Made by a program: the position numbers and the translations under genes. Of a stretch of DNA of 42,291 bases, positions 31,174 to 42,291 are shown in pieces. Every line of letters begins with the position of its first letter. Positions within the stretch are counted from its first letter, which is position 1. The notes beneath the pieces were generated by a model. The model was given only the letters and a program-made list of their open reading frames with translations. It was not told the origin of the DNA and did no database searches. This stretch comes from Phlegmacium glaucopus (taxonomy: Eukaryota > Basidiomycota > Agaricomycetes > Agaricales > Cortinariaceae), in assembly GCA_015039465.1 (NCBI GenBank), contig MU130354.1:259417-301707 (forward strand), read 5' to 3'.

Positions 31174-32972
31174 TCATCCAAAAAGGCCCATGCCAGGCGG
31201 TGCAAACGTCAAAGCAACAGACAGTAACACAATGGGAATCATGGATAATACAAGCAAGTTATTCCATCTAGGTGGATCCGAAGCCGTCCACCAACGTATT
31301 TCCGTCCATAATAGCGGACCGAACACTATACATGCTGTCCAAAACTGAGAAACGAAAGACTCAGGAGATACGAAAAGTAAGGAGATAAAGAATGACATAC
31401 GACTCGCACGCTTTTTATGAAGAGAGCGGGGTATTGATTAAATCGTGGTATTGTGGAATGTGGTTTTGCGCTACCGTTGGAGTGGCTAGTTTGTGGAGGT
31501 GGAATGGTTCGGGCGTGCGTGAACATGACCCAGATAGCGTAGAATGCCACGGAGAAGAAATGGTATGCGAGAAGACCGGGAGAGGGGGCTATGCTGCAGG
31601 ACGTAGATATTAGCCACCAGGTTTAGAATGATAGTAAAAAAACGAACCCAGAAAGAAGAGATACTGGTCCATTTATACATTCGCCGCCAAGTTCAAAGTA
31701 TTTGAAACATCCAGTTTGTAGTACCTGTAGTTCTTCGTCTATATAGGAACGAGAAATGAGCATCATGGAAGAACGAGAACGCCTAATAGAAACCTACCAT
31801 CCGCACTGAACAAATCATACAACGCAACGCTAAGAATATTAACGGTGGAAGCTAGCGGTTTACGATCCCAATGCCAACGATGGAGTGCCTTTTGTAATTG
31901 TTTCCAATCCTTCCAATCATTCACAGATCCCAGCAAATCACGAAGTACTACAACGTCATTAAGTGCGACGGTCATTCCGCCTCCTGTTAATGGATGTCGC
32001 ATATTCCATGAATCGCCAATCAGGATCACACCCTCCTTTGTGGTGGCTGTTCCTTGCTCGACGGGAGGAAGGAAGGAGTTGGGCATTCGTCGCAGTCGGT
32101 CCTTTTCAAGCGCATTTCGGATGGGTATGTGAAGGGCTGAGGGTAATTGAGGGAGGATGTTTTCGAGGATATGTGACTGGAAATGAGTAAGTCAATTTAG
32201 CGAGAAAGAAATATTGCATATGCGTTAAACACACCTTGAGGTCTGATGGTAGAGGTTGTTTGACGTTGACGAGCATTCGCGTATCATGTTCTGATATCTG
32301 ATACAACAAAACTGGTCCAAATCCTTTTACAAGTCCCACCATTCCGTGCTTGGGAATTGGTAGTCGAGCATCCTCCAATATCGCACCAATGAAATGGCTC
32401 TTCGTCGAAGGTTTGACACCTGCAGCTCCCATCACGACATTTCTGAAATTCGAGAAGCAGCCATCCGCGACGATAACCACGTCTGCAAAGAGAGATTCTT
32501 TGAAGTCCTGGCCATCAACCTCGCCTTTTCTCGATACAGTGACGCCATTGATCCTCCGACTGGACTCAGCTTGTACCAGGTCCGTCACCGTTGCCTCTAT
32601 CATCTCAACTCCCTTGCCTCGTGCAGCAGCCTCCCGTAGCTTCATGACAAACCTTCCATGGTGGAAACTACGCCCTTCATACGTCCCAGGATACGGTATA
32701 TGTACCGATTTCCCACCTTCAACCACGCAATAACCTTTCATCTGGATAGCATCAATTCCTTCCAGACAAGATTCAATCCCGAGACGTTTTAGAGCAATGA
32801 CACCCCCAGGTTGTAGAAGCTCTCCGACGATCCGGTCTGGTTCGGACAACGAGCGTTCGACCAAGCCAATTCGCAGAGGTTTCGGCCTTGGAAGGGTTGA
32901 GAGTGCATGAGCAAGAGCACACCCCGCAATACCTGCACCGACAATAATCACGTCGTAGCGGGGACTGGACAT
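31174..32972 (-). CDS. ERG1: Squalene epoxidase (squalene monooxygenase)
   Basis: Five exons (32972-32235, 32176-31798, 31738-31648, 31593-31401, 31344-31174) total 1572 nt and 523 residues. The N-terminus has the FAD-binding VIIVGAGIAGCALAHAL, then VGELLQPGGV, DVVIVADGCFSNFR, and the second FAD motif GDSWNMRHPLTGGGMTVAL. Exon 3 reads TGCFKYFELGGECINGPVSL and exons 4-5 form the hydrophobic C-terminus (YHFFSVAFYAIWVMF). The enzyme oxidises squalene to 2,3-oxidosqualene on the ER membrane, an early oxygen-dependent step of ergosterol synthesis and the target of allylamine antifungals. Intron 3 needs a GTTCGT donor to keep the frame. Motifs look intact. Confidence 0.92.
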
Positions 32973-33918
32973 TTGAAAAAGGTTATTGTCGTATGAGAGC
33001 TGTCATTTTCAGAAATTCTTTCTGTCGGCCCATGTGGAAATTTACGGCATATCATGTGACTCATTAATGAACCGCGGGAGCACTTTCATTGATTCAAGTT
33101 AGAAAAAGGCGATCTGTAGATGATTATTTAAGTGATTATTGGGCTCAGATTTGGCTCAGATAATTGCGATTTTTGCAATAATTGATTCTTGCCGTAAGTC
33201 TTGAGCATGATTATTCAACCGTAGTAAGTATGTAGTTTAGATAAAAAATTTGATGATTGGCAGGTTGATGGGGGGCCAAGAAAAATCGTGCCATAATCAC
33301 AAAGGTTTGAGGCGATAATTGCGGCTGTCAGTCGTCGGGGCTAGAGTTGGGCACGATTGAGGGATGATTCTGGCCATAAAATCGGACCAGAATCATGAGA
33401 ATCAGATGTTATGTAATCACATCAGAATTGTTGGTTATTACTGGACCATTTCTGCGTTGCCATAAGGAATCTCGATGATGGCTTCTCTCTGCGGCCAATC
33501 CACATCAACGATTATCTTAACGTATGCGCGGAGCATAAGCGGAGAGTTTCGTGCCAATAGCTACTTTCCGTGAGTGTTTAGTATCTCGTACGGAGATCAT
33601 TCTAGCTTTTCTGTGAGCAATCCGCGGTATTTCCCATCAGGGAACCACCGGTACAACGCAGAACACCCGTCAATGAAGTTCCTCAAGACTTCTTTACTTA
33701 TCTTCAAGTTGCAATAACTCAGCAGCCAACCATGCCCACAGATCGGGGTCACGAAGCAGGAAAAGTTGCCAAATCGGAATCTTCAACTGACATTTGTCGA
33801 AGAAATTGTGGGCAAACACAGCTTTGCAGAAGAATCAACGCTTATCCTAGCCAACTAGGGAACAACAGTAACAACACGGGAGAATATCCTAAAGTCCGTA
33901 TACAAGAATTTAAGCAAC
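32973..33918. other. Intergenic, about 0.95 kb, with repeated GATTATT/AATCAT words
   Basis: The stretch 33110-33420 is enriched in GATTATT, AATTG and AATCAT words in both orientations and looks like a decayed repeat, but I could not define ends. No gene is supported. Confidence 0.35.
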
Positions 33919-34417
33919 TCAAACGTTGAGGTTGACGGGGCTGCAACCAATGACAACGGCAGCGTCCTAATGATTGGCGCTCGTCAGAACTGAGCAGCTA
34001 TGAGAAAACTAGCCTACTTACGAATTTGTTGTTCTCGCAGCAGACAGAGCTAGTAGTGCAGGTTGAGCCGCTGGAGAGGAGGCTGATAGGAGTGCAGCCG
34101 ACTAGATTGGGGAATAGGTGAGACTTGAACTTGCATCACGGTAGCTAGTAAGTTGACTTACGACCGACGAGGGCGGTGATAGGGGCGGCAACACTCAAAA
34201 GGCCGAGCTGGTTGGCAATGGCCGGGTCACTGGCCTATTAAATTTCAACTCATTAGCAAGTAATTTATTACTACTCGAGTTGACGCACGCTTCCAGAGGA
34301 ATTGCAGCACTGAAGAGATCCAGTGTTACAGGAGTTGGTGATGTCACGGCGGATTGAGGCCGCAGAGGCGAAGAGAGGGAGAGCGAGGAGGACAATGGAG
34401 GCAGAACGAGCGAACAT
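33919..34417 (-). CDS. Class I hydrophobin
   Basis: Four exons (34417-34289, 34234-34162, 34101-34022, 33966-33919) total 330 nt and 109 residues. The N-terminus FARSASIVLLALPLFASAAS is a signal peptide. The mature part has the eight cysteines in hydrophobin order: C-x6-CC (CNTGSLQCC), C-x12-C-x5-CC (GCTPISLLSSG, TCTTSSVCC), then a final C in IGCSPVNLNV. By this list and the usual N-terminal Cys the pattern fits class I, known for amphipathic films on aerial hyphae and fruiting bodies. Introns are 54, 60 and 55 nt. It is secreted. A TATA box lies about 110 bp upstream. An inverted copy of its promoter and first codons occurs at 40187-40480. The ORF in another frame (34195-34515) is a shadow. 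Confidence 0.88.
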
Positions 34418-34522
34418 GTTTGAGTTTTTGGGATAGAGTAAAAGACAGGTAGTTGGAAAAGCTGGGTATGTAGAACTGAGAAGAGTTTACTATGAATTCT
34501 ATAACTTGGGTCCATAAAGTTC

Positions 34523-34528
34523 TTTATA
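34523..34528 (-). promoter_or_regulatory. TATA box of the hydrophobin gene
   Basis: AGTATAAAGA on the minus strand, 106-111 bp before the ATG at 34417. The same box in the same context (GGAAAGTATAAAGAA) is kept in the inverted promoter copy at 40352-40357. Confidence 0.7.
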
Positions 34529-34672
34529 CTTTCCAGAGACAGAGGATGCCGTTACTATATCAGGGCAATGTCGAAATTTATGTCTGCTGGCAGACTGCTT
34601 CGTAAACATTAATAATTGATGAGGAGCTAGTGTCAATGTCACTGTCATTCACTGGCTTCTGCCCGCCCGTCG

Positions 34673-34808
34673 TTTCGGGGTTTACCAAAGAAAATGAGCT
34701 TCATCGCCGGACGGGTACAAAGAAGTAGAGTTGCATTGAATGAAACAAATGATCAGATCAACGATTGTATTTGTGATGAAGGCTCGTTTTCTTTGGTAAA
34801 CCCCGAAA
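34673..34808. repeat. 136-bp inverted-repeat element
   Basis: 34673-34694 and 34787-34808 are exact 22-bp reverse complements (core GGGGTTTACCAAAG / CTTTGGTAAACCCC). The pairing extends inward with one mismatch and one bulge to GCTTCATC / GATGAAGGC. The total stem is about 33 bp with a 70-bp loop. No certain target duplication was found. Confidence 0.6.
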
Positions 34809-34996
34809 AGACGGATGTGTCGTTCACTGTGCGGCGGGACTGTCTCATATCCCAAATCCCTGCCCTCATTATCACACCCCACCAAAATCCACGGCTTCGG
34901 GAATAAATCTATATTTCGGACCATAGCAAACAGAAGTTCGTACTGGAAAGCTTCATCGAACTTGAAAGCTTCAGCTAGCAGCGTCTGGCTCGCCAT

Positions 34997-35529
34997 TTGC
35001 TTTACTGCAAGCTATTGACAGACGAGCACCATAAAAGCATTCAGCGAGAAGTTACACTCTGACTTTGCCAGCGCTTCGGTATAACATAACCACCTGCTCA
35101 CAGTGCTCAGAGAATCATCGCCAGCCACTTCTAAATGGATCACTGCTTCAAAAAAAAAAAAAAATTGAACAAGAACCATTCGGAGCATTATGTCGAGGAT
35201 TGGCTATTCTCCGTCATCACCGTGGCACCGCACAAGAGTTCCGCTTATCTTTGCTCATCTGTCCCGGCTGTTGGACAAAAAAGGTCATCGTGCAGCTGGT
35301 AGTTGTAGATATACATAGTCGAAACCTAGGTGTTGTGGGATAGGGCGGTTCACTTTACGGTTGTTACAAATGAGCCAGAAAAAAACAAGGAAAAAGAACC
35401 TAAGTGTTACGATTTAGTTTCGGACCATGAGACTAAACACCATACATACACCAAAGACTGATAAGCAATAACCAATCAAACACTAGATTTCTGCCGATGT
35501 CGAGGTCGAAGTCGTGATACACTCACTAG
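34997..35529. other. Intergenic, between the GH5 gene and the hydrophobin promoter region
   Basis: AT-rich, with a pure A-run at about 35150-35164. No supportable gene. Confidence 0.4.
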
Positions 35530-37840
35530 TTAAGGGTCACAAATATGCGGGTTATGGAATTCGGAAGGATCTTGGGTAAGATAACCAAGTTGAAGACCTT
35601 CAAAATAAGACCTAAAATTCATTTAGATTTATCTCCGTCAAACATGCACCTTTCAAAAAGAAAATACGCACCATTGTCGGGCAATTTCTGCTGCTGTCGC
35701 AGAATTCTCTATTTTGAAGTTCCAGAACTATAAAGGCGATCGATTTGGTAAATTTTTTTCACCGGGGGTAGAGAAGGACTCACGATCCAGCCTGCACCCT
35801 TACCATATGAAAACTTCTGAGCATCAGCCCACTTCTTCAGGAAGTCATCACTTGCTGAGAATTGGGTAGATAAACTCCATTCTAAAAAATTGTTAAATCA
35901 GCTAAGTAAAAACGAAGCGGAATTGGAAAATAAAAAGATGGATATACCGCCAAACCAAAGGGGACTGTTTCTGAGAGCCGCATCATCTTGGATATGTTTG
36001 AGATCTAAAGACGGGAATAGAGCGATCAAATAATGAACAGAATGAAAGCAACGGAAGGAAACTTACTGCAAACACTAGTCAAGTAAGCTTCCTCATTTGG
36101 ATCGGCAACACCCTAGAAATGTTGTAATTATCACTCGTGAGGTTTGAAAGGGATTGGTAAAAGCGCACTCCAAATCTAGGAAAAATGATGTTAATCAGTA
36201 AAGTAGAAAGGAAGTTGGAACTTACGAGTAATATAAATGGCCGTCGTATGCTTGCGGTCCGTCAACTGCATCAGCAGGGTTAGGAGGGCCATTGTATTGC
36301 CAGTGGATATCCATAAAGCTGTAAAATCGTTATCAACATGGCGCCGTACGATAAATTTGAACTTAACTCGTACTTCGCAACCAAAGGTTCCTTGGTAGAC
36401 AAGGAAGACCTCAGCCCGTCTTGGTCAAAAGCAAGGTTAATGTTCAGTTCCGAAGCAATCTGCACGATCATGGGAATTGCTTCTCGCAGCACTTGTCGAA
36501 TCTCAGACGAGTAGAGTGTTGCAACTGCAGTTGTCGCCATAGCTTCAGTGACATTCGAAGAGCTTCCACTGTGGACTGAAGCCGAGTTGAGACTTAGTGA
36601 GTATTCGACAGCGCGTATTGTTTGGACGAAATTCTTTTCGACTATGGTAATTCATCAAGTATGGTTAGCGCAGGTATGAGGGTCGATTGCGTAAGTGGAC
36701 GTACATTCGCCTAGTCCAGGGGTTTGAGTAGCATCCATAATTGGTTCCTGGATGGCTTCAAGGGCTGCAACAGTACTGAAATTGGGATCGACATGCAAGA
36801 GTGCTGTCATGACGGCAGTCCAGACCAATGCACGATGGAAATTATACGGCGTCTGTTCACCTATGTAGTCAAGAGGATTAGAAGTACTTGATGGAAGATT
36901 TGCGTACGTAAAATTGGACGTCGGTGGTACATCTGAGTGAGAGATGAGAATAAAAAGTGAGCAACATCCCTTCGTTATTGACCGGGCTATCTCACCTGCC
37001 AGCAAACATCTGATTTGGTGTTGCTACACCAGGAAGGGCGTGGTGATCAAGAACAACTGCAATACCGGCATCTTTGAGCTGGCTTAGACCTCGTTGCTAG
37101 AATTGGGATAGACAAGTGTTAGTTGTGAGGCTCATTGGAATGTGGCCCCTAAAGCTCACAAGTTGCGACATTCCTCCTCTGGGGTAGAATTCGGTGGCCC
37201 TGTTTACCAAGGGTTCAACAATCCAATATCCCAGCTAAAATAATGTGTCAATAAATCCAACTACCCTGCTAGCATGATGGCAAGTCTACATACAGGAATG
37301 CGAACCGTATTAATACCCGCGCCCACAAGCTGATCAACGTCGTCTTGAGTGAACCAGGTTTCCCTGACAATAATTGAATATGAATATTAGAAATTGACGA
37401 GGGAGGAAAGGTTTTAACCAATGTTCTTTGAATTTCGCGTCGACAGTGTCTGGATAGGCCTGCGCGAATGCGCTTTGAACCTCGTCATTTTAGTGGTCAA
37501 GATAGGAAATCTAGAAACTTAACGCACAATTCCGTGGTGATACACGTCGAGCAATCGTCACATATCTGACCGCCCATTTGTACCCATTCTGATATTTCAG
37601 AGTCCATAAGAGTTGCGCGATGTGATTAGGAGGATTAGGAGGACAAACCATCAGGAAGTATCCATGGCTCGAGGACAAGCCTATTAAAATGGTTAGCTCG
37701 GAGGACAAGAAAGCAATTGTAAATGCTTACCAAGAGCCTAAGTTCACCCCGTAGATTTTACTTGGTAGTCCTGCTAATGTCCCACGTACGAGGACACTTG
37801 CTACGATGAATGATAAACAGAAGAAAAAAGTGGACGGCAT
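35530..37840 (-). CDS. Secreted GH5 beta-glucanase-like enzyme (exo-1,3-beta-glucosidase type), 17 exons
   Basis: Exons: 37840-37731, 37680-37649, 37588-37524, 37480-37419, 37363-37294, 37234-37160, 37096-36996, 36932-36908, 36852-36705, 36641-36368, 36318-36226, 36175-36169, 36112-36067, 36004-35948, 35881-35784, 35727-35672, 35611-35530. The sum is 1401 nt, 466 residues, in frame throughout. A signal peptide (FFFCLSFIVASVLVRGTLA) precedes KIYGVNLGSWLVLEPW. Later come VGAGINTVRIPLGYWIVEPL, VVLDHHALPG, the acid/base region AIQEPIMDATQTPG, FMDIHWQYN, and the nucleophile Glu in WFGEWSLSTQF. The usual Asn-Glu-Pro reads Gln-Glu-Pro. Exon 12 has 7 nt (ATTTGGA), needed to join YYS to FGGVADPNEEAYL. 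Family members hydrolyse beta-1,3/1,6-glucans in the fungal wall. The fourth exon's boundaries are the least certain (donor GTTAAG). Confidence 0.85.
36169..36175 (-). other. 7-nt microexon of the GH5 gene
   Basis: The bases ATTTGGA are bounded by CCTAG upstream and GTGCGC downstream and supply the end of Ser, then Phe-Gly. Reading through instead would insert about 18 unrelated residues and lose the frame into VADPNEEAYLTSVC. Confidence 0.65.
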
Positions 37841-40186
37841 GGTATAACAACGACTTGCGTTGGTACACGTACCGAAAACTTCTACTGGCACATTTGGGTA
37901 GTCCGAGTCACTGTATTATTCGCATTAGTTGATGCCGTAGAGACAATAAGTAGGAACTATGGCACGGCAGGGCCTGAGGTCACCAGACAAATTTTTTGGA
38001 AACAGGTGTCCAAACAAACAAGTGGGTTTGGTTAGCCTGACTCTACTAGTCGTCCACATGGATGGTCTTGTCTGAAAGTCCGTCACATGAGAGGGCACAA
38101 ATCCTTAGATATGAAATTGAAGTTGCCCATGCAGCCACATGCCCATGAAAAAAATTATCGTGGACTGTATGTAGTTCTCATCCAGTGGTGTGCCGGTGAT
38201 GCCCAGCGGAACTCAATGCGGAGTGTCAAAACGCTCCCACCCTTGATCGAGTCACAAATGTCACATCATCTCAGTCAGCACATACAAAGATGTCTTCCAA
38301 CTTCATTCAAGGCTTCATTGGCAGCAAATATGAGACCATCAACACTGAAGACAAAGTCCCTTACTTTCAAATTTTTCCCTTAAAATCTGGATGAAAAATC
38401 TCATTGAAATTCAAAAAAATGAGCTCAAAAAAAGGGATGGCTTTATCTTGGCTTTATCTGTATATAAAAGAAATATAATTCAAACAATTGTCAATTCTCA
38501 TGGTCGTCCCTCACCTGGAAAAATAGGAATTGAGCAAGAAAACTGCTAATAAAGGTAGACAAAGGTTTTATCTTTGCTGAGGGTGCTCTCCGGGGTCCTC
38601 CCGCAACTTGTGGCAAGACCACGTTGCCGTTACCCCATGCGAATCGAGGAAGATTTCTCACCCTTTGACAATGACATGGGCGGCTTCACACACTCGTTAA
38701 TGAAATCATGGCTGAGCACACAGTGAACGACGCTCCACTCGTTGTGGAGTCACTGACGTTTTCTCTCACTCCCCACATCCATCATCAGAAATTCGCTTGG
38801 AAATGGGTTGGATATTCGCACATGGCGCGGGAAAAAAATAATATGAGAGCTTATTGGTGAACGACCTTTACAGCTACCTGCAGAATGCTAGGCCGCTTCG
38901 GAAATACAATAACTACATCTGTAACCTCAGCAACGATGCTTGCAGATCCCGACGGATTGCTCCACATTGGCTCCAATTCGCCATATCCACAACGGATCTA
39001 CCCGAAAGGCGTATTTGCACGAAACAAAGGCGCACATTGATAATTTCGAAAAGGCCTAGCATTTTTCAGGTAGCTGTAAAGCTGTTCTCTCATCAATCTT
39101 CGCGGCATTGCAACGGGCATTCACGATTTACGGGATAACAACATACAAAGGAACAAAGATGACGGCTTAAGTGCATCTGTATCTCAATGGCTTACGAAAT
39201 TATATACAGTATACAACTTTCAATGCCGGCTTTTGTGCGTTGCTTCCGTCGACCAGTCAATTCGGCCTAGCAGCTTTGCGAATGGCAGCCTCGGCATTTC
39301 TCTGCTGTTGATTTCTGGTCAAGTGCCGGTGTTCGGCCAGCTTGAGAACGTTAAAGATTAACCATTTCCGACTCGGAGTCAGTGGTGAAAACGCGTGACA
39401 TCGCAGTACAAGGATGTCCACCACTCACTGGGGTTGTACAAGCGAAAATGCAAAATGCGGAGTATACTTTAAAATGAATAATCTTTGGTTGATATTTTTG
39501 AACGTTAATCGGCTGACACACGGTGCCACACTGCTCAGTGCGCCACAATTTGTGCATATATATTTACATGGTTAGTACTTCCCCTGGCTCACGTTTAGTA
39601 TTACTATTAGTCCGCTTTCTGAATTACTTAGGAAGCCTAACTGACGGCATTATTAACGTTACCAAGGTACCTCAATATAATAATATATGCTGACTTCCAA
39701 GTTGAAACCACGGTTTCGAGTATAACTCAGACTATGAATATTGCACGGTCATACCTGGGCCCCCTCAGATATATATATGTGACTCGGATATGTGGATGTA
39801 TCTTGAAAAGTTTCATCTCCCAAATATAGAGTTGAAGTCGAAACATGCATATAGTCTGATCTATACGGGCGGCATAAAGAACGGAGATTTTAATCAGAAG
39901 ATCTAGAAATGGCTTTAGAAACTCAACATACATATATGGGCTAGATCAGGCCAACCAAATGGTGGAATTCTTTATGAAGGTCTGTTGCGTTGGGAAAAAA
40001 ACACAGCGACGACTGGAGCACATTCCCATGCTTCAAGACCGTAGCCACTTTCTTATTGATATCCAAAGAGAGATTCAAGTGCATTCAATGTTCCCTAATC
40101 CTAATCCCAGACAGAGAGATTTAAAACACCAGAAAATCGAAGGGGAGAGCGTGGCCCTAACAACCGCATTTATTACTTACGAACCT
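37841..40186. other. Gene-poor 2.3-kb stretch
   Basis: Only short ORFs (under 100 residues) without recognisable motifs or supportable splice joins. AT-rich, with ATATATAT runs near 39766. The first few hundred bases hold the GH5 promoter. No tRNA, rRNA or clear repeat was recognised. Confidence 0.5.
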
Positions 40187-40540
40187 TGAATGACAGTGAC
40201 ATTGGCACTAGCTCCTCATCAATTATTAACGTTTACGGTGCTGCAAGTATGACAGCATTTATGACCGAAATTTTTTCAACCATTCATTTTTCCCTGGCGA
40301 GATAAACAGACCTTGGATGTGATAGTAACGTCATCTTTTGTCTCTGGAAAGTATAAAGAAGCTTATGGACCCAACTCGTAGATATCATAGTAAACTTCTC
40401 TCAGTTCTACATACCCAGCTTCTATTACTACCTGTCTTTCACTCTATCCCAAAAACTCAAACATGTTCGCTCGCTCCCACCCAACATCGAACAGACGACA
40501 AACCTATCATACTCTAGGGGGACTAATGAAGATTATGGTC
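40187..40540 (+). pseudogene. Truncated inverted copy of the hydrophobin promoter and start
   Basis: From GAATGACAGTGACATTGGCA through GTCTCTGGAAAGTATAAAG to CCCAAAAACTCAAACATG and the codons for MFARS (ATG about 40464) this matches the reverse complement of about 34402-34655. After five codons the match stops and the frame runs only 26 codons to TAG. The promoter copy has an extra segment (about 40240-40320) compared with the working gene. It is the remains of an inverted duplicate gene whose body was lost. Confidence 0.75.
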
Positions 40541-41500
40541 TAGAATTCGTCAATTCTACGGTTAATACACGCGTTTACAACAGAGACTAAATAAATCATC
40601 CCAGTGCCAACAGTTGTACAACGAGAGCTGAAGTTGTTGTTACTAGTAGCAGCCTCGACACAGGTAGACATAAGATAGGAGGTTGGAAGGGCGGTCACAG
40701 GTCAATATGGATATTGTTGTCCGAATGGCCTGATGAGTAACCGTGGGAAAACTGACCTCTTTTTCCTCCTTCACGAAAGGCTAAAGCACGTGAATATTTG
40801 ACGAGTGAAATCACTGTGACCGTGACGACACGAGATGATTTCAGCGCTTACAGATATCAGAGCACGTGGAAAAGAGAAAGACGAAGAGTAGTCGCAGCTA
40901 AAATCTAACTAAAATCTCCCATAGCCCGGGCCGCCCACAGTGCAGACCAGCACACCTATCTGCACCTCCGAGCTGCTACCCAGCGGCAGGTCTACCACCC
41001 GACTATACGGGGACTATCAGGAACATGGCACCTTTGAGGAGCCCCGGTGAAGAAACACTTACTCGCTAAGAGTGCATTGGGTTCGAATAGGTAAAGAAAG
41101 GCACGCAGCAATGGTTTTCATTAGAAGTGACCCGGCCTACGAAACGAGTGAACCGCACAAAAACTGAACAGGGGATCAAACCGGAGACGCGACGGCGAGG
41201 ACGAGCAAAACGAGCAAACTTGTCGAGGTCGTACAGAACGAGTTGTTTAAGTCCTGTATTGCACGGTTACAGAGTTCGTTGTTTTTCCTCCCTCGATAGC
41301 GCCTTAACGTGAACCTTCACTGAGGGAGATACGTACCTATTCAAACTTTGAGTATCAGCTTTGCAGTCCTACTACAAGTCCCCTACATTAACCATTATCA
41401 TATCGCTTCTGGCATTTGTGACTCATTCCGACTTCAATCTTTCTGTCTCCACTAGGATGCACGGAGACGGTTGTAGACCAGACGCAGTCACGAATTGCCT
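40541..41500. other. Intergenic or decayed repeat, no gene
   Basis: No ORF over 62 codons. A G+C-richer block (40925-41060) contrasts with the AT-rich flank, but no family can be named. Confidence 0.35.
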
Positions 41501-41559
41501 GGGAGACCATTAGATAGAGCGAGAAGGGTGTTTGAAAGCACTACTTCCGCAGATCCACG

Positions 41560-42291
41560 AAGGATTAAAGACTGTAAACGAGTACTCTTACATTGTTTCC
41601 GGAACTAGACCGCTACCGAGCCGCCAGTTAGTACGGATGATTGTACCTATTGACCTTCGCTCTCCTTTTTCAGCGACTTCAGTTTACGGTAACAGTTTTG
41701 AGACCCGGATCGATTGATACCTCGTTGTTGCTGTTGCCCCCATAATAATAATAGGATTCAGGCATATATTCTTGAATTCTTTGAGTTTCCGGTCGCAACT
41801 GTCCCGACGTTGGTTGTTGCTGCCGCCGTACGATTACTAACCGTAGACAGTCTTTACTCGTCAATACTCGTTTGACCGGATGAATGCTTAAGCAACAAGA
41901 GCGTCGTTTAAACCACTCATCACGTCCAAAGCCACGACCGCTCCTGTGACTATCCTCACGTCCACTGATCTAACCTCTTATCCACTCTGAACTTGAACGT
42001 AGTGCCATCGATCATTCAACTGAATGTTGGCTGCTCCGGCCACTATCCCCGCCGTTGTGGGTTTTCCGGCTCGACGAATTATTGCGAGCCCAGTCACCGG
42101 ATAATCTAAGTTGAGTAATCGTTCAACAAATAATGAGGTCAACTGCTACTTTTGCATGCGAAGGCATCCTTGACGTCGTGACCTGTCAAGGTCACAACGT
42201 TCTCAAACTCTACGGCGGCCTCCCCCTTGGTGGTGCTGCCTAGTTCCGGCGTCTCCGCTTCTCCCCCTCTCGCTCCTCCTGTTACCTCCGT
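41560..42291 (-). pseudogene. Degenerate gag-like retroelement relic, cut by the window edge
   Basis: The minus strand gives fragments in shifting frames: VEFENVVTLTGHDVKDAFAC at the edge, then a Ser/Arg/Gly-rich part (DWARNNSSSRKTHNGGDSGR, REDSHRSGRGFGRDEWFKRR), then GQLRPETQRIQEYMPESYYY. The composition and order resemble the end of basidiomycete gypsy Gag proteins. Several stops and frameshifts separate the pieces. Assignment is by resemblance only. Confidence 0.3.

Noticed and set aside
34682..34996. 104-aa minus-strand ORF
   Set aside because: It runs through the inverted-repeat element, has no motif and no supporting splice or conserved context.
41080..41100. tRNA B-box-like GGTTCGAAT
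   Set aside because: No matching A box, acceptor stem or cloverleaf around it.

Overview
The window looks like nuclear DNA of a filamentous basidiomycete (Agaricomycetes). Protein genes carry many 43-80 nt GT-AG introns. There is a class I hydrophobin, a KDZ-type transposase remnant, an F-box/leucine-rich protein, and Ty3/gypsy and Ty1/copia retroelements of basidiomycete type. All exon structures below were built by eye from splice sites, frame continuity and family motifs.

Region 1 (1-12200) is a transposon graveyard. It starts with the 3' part of a KDZ-type transposase gene. A broken gypsy element follows (protease, reverse transcriptase, RNase H, integrase with its core deleted). Between its pol and its 3' LTR (5411-6289) sits a spliced antisense gene with its own TATA box. 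A copia element (about 6290-11422) is interrupted by a second, inverted gypsy LTR (7534-9029), which is itself interrupted by a 584-bp solo LTR with a 5-bp target duplication (8196-8779). The copia 3' LTR region is split by a 554-bp hAT-like MITE with an 8-bp target duplication (11507-12060).

Region 2 (12794-17591) holds a four-exon gene with an RNase III domain and a degenerate second one, an F-box gene and a small unknown ORF.

Region 3 (17500-27732) is the most unusual part. Two tandem paralogues (minus strand) combine ankyrin repeats, one transmembrane helix and a von Willebrand A domain with an intact MIDAS. Next come a trypsin-like protein whose catalytic serine is replaced by asparagine and, divergently, an 863-aa protein with a lectin-like propeller, the same kind of ankyrin module, eight repeats of about 40 residues and a C-terminal transmembrane helix. 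The ankyrin-transmembrane module is shared, while the attached domain differs (vWA or lectin). This resembles the modular, repeat-bearing design of fungal recognition genes, but function is unknown.

Region 4 (28509-37840) holds ordinary genes, all on the minus strand: a four-helix membrane protein, cytidine deaminase (5 exons), squalene epoxidase (5 exons), a class I hydrophobin (4 exons) and a GH5 beta-glucanase-like enzyme (17 exons, one of only 7 nt).

Region 5 (37841-42291) has no intact gene. It contains an inverted, truncated copy of the hydrophobin promoter and start, and at the right edge a degenerate, probably gag-like, retroelement relic.
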